A DNA stretch of 51,826 bases, from the NCBI GenBank assembly GCA_021817255.1, contig JAKAVO010000012.1:1-51826 (forward strand), written 5' to 3'. Positions 48,280 to 51,826 of this stretch are shown here, piece after piece. The stretch comes from Thermoplasmata archaeon. Lineage in GTDB: Archaea; Thermoplasmatota; Thermoplasmata; Thermoplasmatales; Thermoplasmataceae. The notes beneath the pieces were generated by a model that was not told where the DNA came from, ran no database searches, and saw only the letters and a program-made list of their open reading frames with translations. Every line of letters begins with the position of its first letter. Within the stretch, counting starts at the first letter, position 1. Made by a program: the position numbers and the translations under genes.

Positions 48280-49014
48280 ATGAAACTTGCGCTTTATTTC
48301 ACATTTCCATATCCTGACAGGGAGACTTTCAGGAAATTCTTCGATGAAACACTGAAGTTTAATTTTGAATATCTAGAGCTGGGCATCCCCACAGATCATC
48401 CGTATTATGACGGGCCTGTAATCAGGAAAACACATGGAAAGGCAAAAGAGAATTATTCTGAGGATATGCTTGAGGAAATTGTCAAAGAGGCTAATTCGAG
48501 AAATATCAGGGTTTACACTCTCGTTTATTACAACCACTTCGTTGGGAGGGAAGGGGAATTCCTTGGAAAGCTCAAATCCATGGGATTCAGTGGAGCGATT
48601 GTCCCTGACCTGTTGACCGATTATTTTTCCGAAAGAAACCAGCTGATAAGCAAAATGGATAAATTTGGAATGGCATTAATTCCATTCTTCACGTCATCAA
48701 CACCAGACAGTGTAATCAGGGATATTGCCGGAAAGACAAACGGCTGGATATACCATGGGCTGCAGCCATCCACCGGCATAAAAGTTCCGGTCAGCACTGA
48801 TCTTATTGTCAGCAGGATAAAGGAGTTGTGCCCGGGAAGGGAAGTCATTTTTGGTTTTGGAATCAACAGCAAAGATGAGATAATTGATTTAAAAAAATCA
48901 GGTGCAGATGGAATTGCAATAGGCTCCACCCTTGTTCCCTGCATGGAATCAATGGACCTGGATTGTTTCAGGTCTAAAATAAGAATGCTGGAGGAAGGTG
49001 TAAATGGCATCTGA
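48280..49014 (+). CDS. trpA: Tryptophan synthase alpha chain
   Basis: TIM-barrel enzyme releasing indole from indole-3-glycerol phosphate. At 244 aa it is slightly shorter than bacterial TrpA. The catalytic glutamate and aspartate are in YLELGIPTDHPYYDGPVI (E of ELGIP and D of DGPVI). GFSGAIVPDLL and FGFGINSKDEI, then GADGIAIGSTLV, form the phosphate site. The start is ATG 48280, 1 nt after the trpB2 stop; the longer open frame to 48244 lies inside trpB2. The end overlaps trpD by 11 nt. Confidence 0.93.
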   Translation: MKLALYFTFPYPDRETFRKFFDETLKFNFEYLELGIPTDHPYYDGPVIRKTHGKAKENYSEDMLEEIVKEANSRNIRVYTLVYYNHFVGREGEFLGKLKSMGFSGAIVPDLLTDYFSERNQLISKMDKFGMALIPFFTSSTPDSVIRDIAGKTNGWIYHGLQPSTGIKVPVSTDLIVSRIKELCPGREVIFGFGINSKDEIIDLKKSGADGIAIGSTLVPCMESMDLDCFRSKIRMLEEGVNGI

Positions 49015-50023
49015 AACAATTCTCAACATAATAGGCGGCAAACACATAAGTGAAAGCCAGATGGAAGATCTTCCAGAATATCTGATCAGGCCTGAAATAA
49101 CCGATGCTGAAAGAGCGGCTTTTCTCTCTGCACTTCATGTAAGGGGGGAAGACATTAACGAAATATCCGGTTTCTCAAAGGGATTGAGAAGGCTTGCCTC
49201 TGTTGGGGAATACCCTGAATGCACGGACATAGTAGGAACAGGGGGAGACATGAAGGGAACAATAAACGTCAGCACTGCCGCTTCGATCCTGTGCAGTTCA
49301 CTTGGAATCACAATTGGAAAGCATGGAAACGGAAATATAACAGGAAAATCAGGGGGGGCAGATTTCATGGAGAGGGCAGGTTATGCTTTCAACCGTTCTG
49401 AAGATCAGATCAGGAAAGAACTGGAATCAAAGAAATTTGCCTTCCTTCTTGCTTCATATTACAACGATGCATTCAGGAAATTCTCACCCGTCAGGAAGAA
49501 ACTTGGGCACAGAACTATTTTCAACCTTATGGGGCCACTGACAAACCCGCTCTATCCGGAGAAGATGGTCATTGGATGCACGAACACTGAAACAATGGAG
49601 ATCTTCTCAAAAGTAATCCGGATGCAAAAGAGGAAAGGTGTGGTGCTGATGGGAAACGATGGAATGGATGAGATATCATACAGTGGAAAATCTACATTAT
49701 CATTTGTTGGCAGCAACATTTCAACGAAAGAAATTGAAGCAGAAGTGATAACGGGAATGAGGATAAATGAAGAGGATGTGACAGGCCAGACAAAGGACGA
49801 AATATTCATGAAAACCATTAACGGGCTCAGCGGAAAGAATGAATCCGCGTCCAGGTTCATAGCCATCAATGCGGCACCCTGCCTGCTTATAAATGGTGTA
49901 TCACACACACTGGATGAGGCATACAAAATTGCATATAAAAGCATTAAAAATGGAAATGGCATGAATAAGCTGGACGAAATAACAGGAGGAAAAACGCGGG
50001 AGGTGGTATCGTCTGTTTTTTAA
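49004..50023 (+). CDS. trpD: Anthranilate phosphoribosyltransferase
   Basis: Adds phosphoribosyl to anthranilate, 339 aa. The PRPP loop is DIVGTGGDMKGTINVSTAAS, with KHGNGNITGKSGGADFMERAG next and LGHRTIFNLMGPLTNP as the C-terminal signature. The N-terminal helical domain is normal. ATG 49004 lies within the end of trpA. Its last 11 nt overlap the probable CTG start of trpF, whose Shine-Dalgarno is inside this gene. Confidence 0.96.
   Translation: MASETILNIIGGKHISESQMEDLPEYLIRPEITDAERAAFLSALHVRGEDINEISGFSKGLRRLASVGEYPECTDIVGTGGDMKGTINVSTAASILCSSLGITIGKHGNGNITGKSGGADFMERAGYAFNRSEDQIRKELESKKFAFLLASYYNDAFRKFSPVRKKLGHRTIFNLMGPLTNPLYPEKMVIGCTNTETMEIFSKVIRMQKRKGVVLMGNDGMDEISYSGKSTLSFVGSNISTKEIEAEVITGMRINEEDVTGQTKDEIFMKTINGLSGKNESASRFIAINAAPCLLINGVSHTLDEAYKIAYKSIKNGNGMNKLDEITGGKTREVVSSVF
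49999..50005 (+). promoter_or_regulatory. Shine-Dalgarno supporting the CTG start of trpF
   Basis: GGAGGTG, followed by GTATC, closely matches the archaeal anti-Shine-Dalgarno (GGAGGTGATC). It ends 7 nt before CTG 50013. This is the strongest such site near the frame and decides the start of trpF. Confidence 0.7.
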
Positions 50024-50594
50024 GGTATGCGGGATCACGAACATTGAGGATGCCATAGTTGCAAGGGATTCAGGTGCAGCCATAATCGGAGTTGTTTTAT
50101 CCAGCCTGTCGCCAAGAAGGGGAAGCAGGGAGCTTGTAAAAGAGCTAAAAGAGTGCGGAATGAATGTTGCTTCAGTATATACCGATATTGAAACCTGCCT
50201 GATGTGTGATTCAGGAGAGGACTACGCACAGATGCATTTTCCAGGCACAGCAGCAGAGATGGGCAAAGTCAGGGAGGATGGCCGGAAGATAATTTCCGTT
50301 ATAGATATTGATAAGGAAGATGTGGAATCCATCAAAACAAAGGAAAAGATTGATGAATCAGATCTTGTGCTCCTTGAAAGCAGGAATGGCATTGCTGAAA
50401 AAATGGAGGATATACGTTTTCTATTAAGTGGGAAAGTGGGTGTTGCGGGAAAGATAAGCAAGGGAAACATAAGGGAGATCTTGAAGTATAACCCCGGTTT
50501 CGTGGACGTCAGCAGCAGCCTTGAAATTCAACCGGGAAAAAAGAATGTTGCAAAGGTCAAGGAATTTTTCAGGGAGGCAGGATATGGCAACTGA
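50013..50594 (+). CDS. trpF: Phosphoribosylanthranilate isomerase, probable CTG start
   Basis: TIM-barrel isomerase of the tryptophan pathway, 193 aa. The N-terminus reads (CTG)FFKVCGITNIEDAIVARDSGAAIIGVVLSS.SPR, with the catalytic cysteine in KVCGIT; later parts are YAQMHFPGT and PGFVDVSSSLEIQPGKKNVAKVKEFF. Going upstream from the first ATG (50160, too far inside) there is no ATG, GTG or TTG before an in-frame TAA at 49980-49982. CTG 50013 stands exactly where TrpF proteins begin and has a GGAGGTG 7 nt upstream. An annotation starting at 50160 would lose the first 49 residues, including the catalytic cysteine. The stop overlaps trpE. Confidence 0.88.
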   Translation: MFFKVCGITNIEDAIVARDSGAAIIGVVLSSLSPRRGSRELVKELKECGMNVASVYTDIETCLMCDSGEDYAQMHFPGTAAEMGKVREDGRKIISVIDIDKEDVESIKTKEKIDESDLVLLESRNGIAEKMEDIRFLLSGKVGVAGKISKGNIREILKYNPGFVDVSSSLEIQPGKKNVAKVKEFFREAGYGN

Positions 50595-51726
50595 AATTAC
50601 AGAGGCCCTTGAAAAACTGGTCCATCAGGGCAAAAACTTTGCATATTTCTGCAAATTCACAGATGAAGATCGGATAATGGGAGAGGAGACCCTGATCACC
50701 GGCAAAGACATCTTAACAGGAGATAACACCTCAATTTTGAAAAATATACAGGATGAAACACCCGTAATTCTTTCATTTTCCCTTGTAAACAGCATCTTCA
50801 AGGCAAGGGCAAAAGAGGGTTTGTTTCCACCGGTGATGATGCTTATTCCCGAAAGCAAAGTAAACGGCTTTTTTAAGAGGCCACTGAAAGAATCCCATTC
50901 CCCAATGGGGAACCATTCACCGGATAAGGAAATGGAAAAATGCATCAAGGAGGCAAGAGAGAGGATCAGGAGCGGGGAAGCGTTGCAGATTGTGATATCA
51001 AGGGAATTTGGGCCTTTTGCAATGGACCCGCTTGAAAGGGTAACATCATTCCTGGCCAATGACCGTTCCCTATACGTTTTTTACTTCAAATTTGGCAAAT
51101 TTGAAATATTTGGCAGTTCACCTGAAAATCTTGTGACCAGAGAAAAAGACAGCCTGATGATAGAGCCAATCGCCGGCACCAGGAAAGTATCCAGCAGTGA
51201 AGTTGAGAATGAGGAAATTGAAAAGGATCTCCTTTCAGATCCGAAAGAACTTCTGGAACATAGAATGTTAGTTGACCTTGCCAGAAATGATCTGGGAAAG
51301 ATCTCAGAATACGGCTCTGTGCATGTTACAAGGTCAATGCAGGCCAGGAGGTTTGCATCAGTAATGCATATTGTGAGCCAGGTAAGGTCAACGTTAAAAA
51401 AAGGGATAGAAAACGATGCAATAATAAATTCCGTATTTCCAGCAGGAACTGTAAGCGGAGCACCGAAGGACAGGGCCATAAGAATAATAAACGAACTGGA
51501 AACCACACCAAGAGGGCCTTATGCCGGCAGCGTTGGGCTCATTGGCAGGGATAAAATGGATCTTGCCCTTGCAATCCGCACTGTATACGGAAATGGCAAC
51601 GGATATTACGTGAGATCAGGTGCAGGCATTGTAAAGGATTCAGATCCTGAAAAGGAAGTAAACGAGATAAGAATGAAATCATATTCTGCAGTTGGAGGGA
51701 TGCTCAATGAAGACATTGTTAATTGA
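50584..51726 (+). CDS. trpE: Anthranilate synthase component I
   Basis: Chorismate-binding subunit, 380 aa, which makes anthranilate with ammonia from TrpG. The C-terminal catalytic domain has [73 protein letters not shown] and [22 protein letters not shown]. It is compact, as in other archaeal TrpE. ATG 50584 is behind GGGAGGCAGG and overlaps the trpF stop; the earlier ATG at 50521 lies in trpF. The 3' end overlaps trpG by 20 nt. Confidence 0.95.
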   Translation: MATEITEALEKLVHQGKNFAYFCKFTDEDRIMGEETLITGKDILTGDNTSILKNIQDETPVILSFSLVNSIFKARAKEGLFPPVMMLIPESKVNGFFKRPLKESHSPMGNHSPDKEMEKCIKEARERIRSGEALQIVISREFGPFAMDPLERVTSFLANDRSLYVFYFKFGKFEIFGSSPENLVTREKDSLMIEPIAGTRKVSSSEVENEEIEKDLLSDPKELLEHRMLVDLARNDLGKISEYGSVHVTRSMQARRFASVMHIVSQVRSTLKKGIENDAIINSVFPAGTVSGAPKDRAIRIINELETTPRGPYAGSVGLIGRDKMDLALAIRTVYGNGNGYYVRSGAGIVKDSDPEKEVNEIRMKSYSAVGGMLNEDIVN

Positions 51727-51826
51727 CAATTATGACTCTTTTGTTTATAACATAGAGCAGATGCTGGGGGAGATTGGCGTGGATATAACTGTGGCAAAGA
51801 ATGATGAACTGAAGGGCATCAATGCA
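51707..51826 (+). CDS. trpG: Anthranilate synthase component II, glutamine amidotransferase (3' truncated)
   Basis: The first 40 codons are visible: [20 protein letters not shown] followed by a [13 protein letters not shown]-type strand. [11 protein letters not shown] is the signature start of TrpG/PabA class I amidotransferases. The active-site Cys, His and Glu would lie beyond the window edge. ATG 51707 overlaps trpE, so the two subunits are coupled. The frame runs off the window at 51826. A PabA role is excluded only by context within the trp operon. Confidence 0.92.
   Translation, partial: MKTLLIDNYDSFVYNIEQMLGEIGVDITVAKNDELKGINA

Overview
The window is about 51.8 kb of an archaeal chromosome, most likely from the Thermoplasmatales or a close relative within the Thermoplasmata. 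The pointers are archaeal-type information genes (MCM, Topo VI, aIF2-alpha, aIF1A, Nop10, RpoH/B/A'/A''/D), an unsplit RpoB next to a split RpoA, a 5S rRNA gene unlinked to 16S/23S, TATA boxes about 25 nt upstream of first-gene start codons (leaderless transcripts), and a surface-protein motif (ETGLPTGAS-like) frequent in Thermoplasmata. The species cannot be named from the sequence. The DNA is moderately AT-rich, genes are tightly packed with many 4-14 nt overlaps, and I see no insertion sequence, prophage, CRISPR array or recognisable defence system.

Layout. 1-554: 3' end of an EcfT transporter gene. 809-2987: translation/ribosome cluster L44e-S27e-aIF2alpha-Nop10-PAC2. 3108-6021: Topo VI subunits B and A. 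6074-8931: a nitrilase-family amidase converging on the trehalose genes otsB-otsA. 9226-10926: two secreted-protein genes, the larger cysteine-rich and frameshifted at its 3' end. 11061-13003: solitary 5S rRNA, then a DUF3311 protein with a sodium:solute symporter. 13135-16317 (minus): MtnA and an M13 metallopeptidase. 16656-25359: tRNA-Lys, then the RNA polymerase operon rpoH-B-A'-A''-nusA. 25453-27305: aIF1A, RIO kinase, KH protein (Dim2/Pno1-like) and initiator tRNA-Met. 27303-30064 (minus): haem precursor genes hemL-hemC-hemD. 30145-31904: Taw2-like wyosine enzyme, an unknown basic protein and a DUF357 protein. 31995-34316: S13-S4-S11-RpoD. 34355-36316: inositol/fructose phosphatase, NAD kinase, JAMM protease. 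36383-38594 (minus): methylcitrate-cycle genes prpD-prpB. 38867-40120 (minus): a DEAD-box helicase gene broken by a stop codon in motif I. 40447-46932: an ABC-2-like membrane protein, a 2-hydroxyacid dehydrogenase, an MTH1187-type protein, MCM, DUF424 and a UbiE-like methyltransferase. 47037-51826: trpB2-A-D-F-E-G, running off the window.

First genes of operons commonly have a TATA box about 25 nt before the start codon and little or no leader. Several internal genes instead carry a Shine-Dalgarno resembling GGAGGTGATC, which helps decide starts for L44e, aIF2alpha, the KH protein, S4 and trpF. The trpF reading frame has no ATG, GTG or TTG at its conserved N-terminus and appears to start at CTG behind a near-perfect Shine-Dalgarno.

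I did not find a clearly new multi-gene system. The best leads are Topo VI in a Thermoplasmatales-like genome, the extra N-terminal domain on RNA polymerase A'', the helicase with a nonsense codon in its ATP-binding loop, the CTG-started trpF, and the decaying cysteine-rich surface protein.
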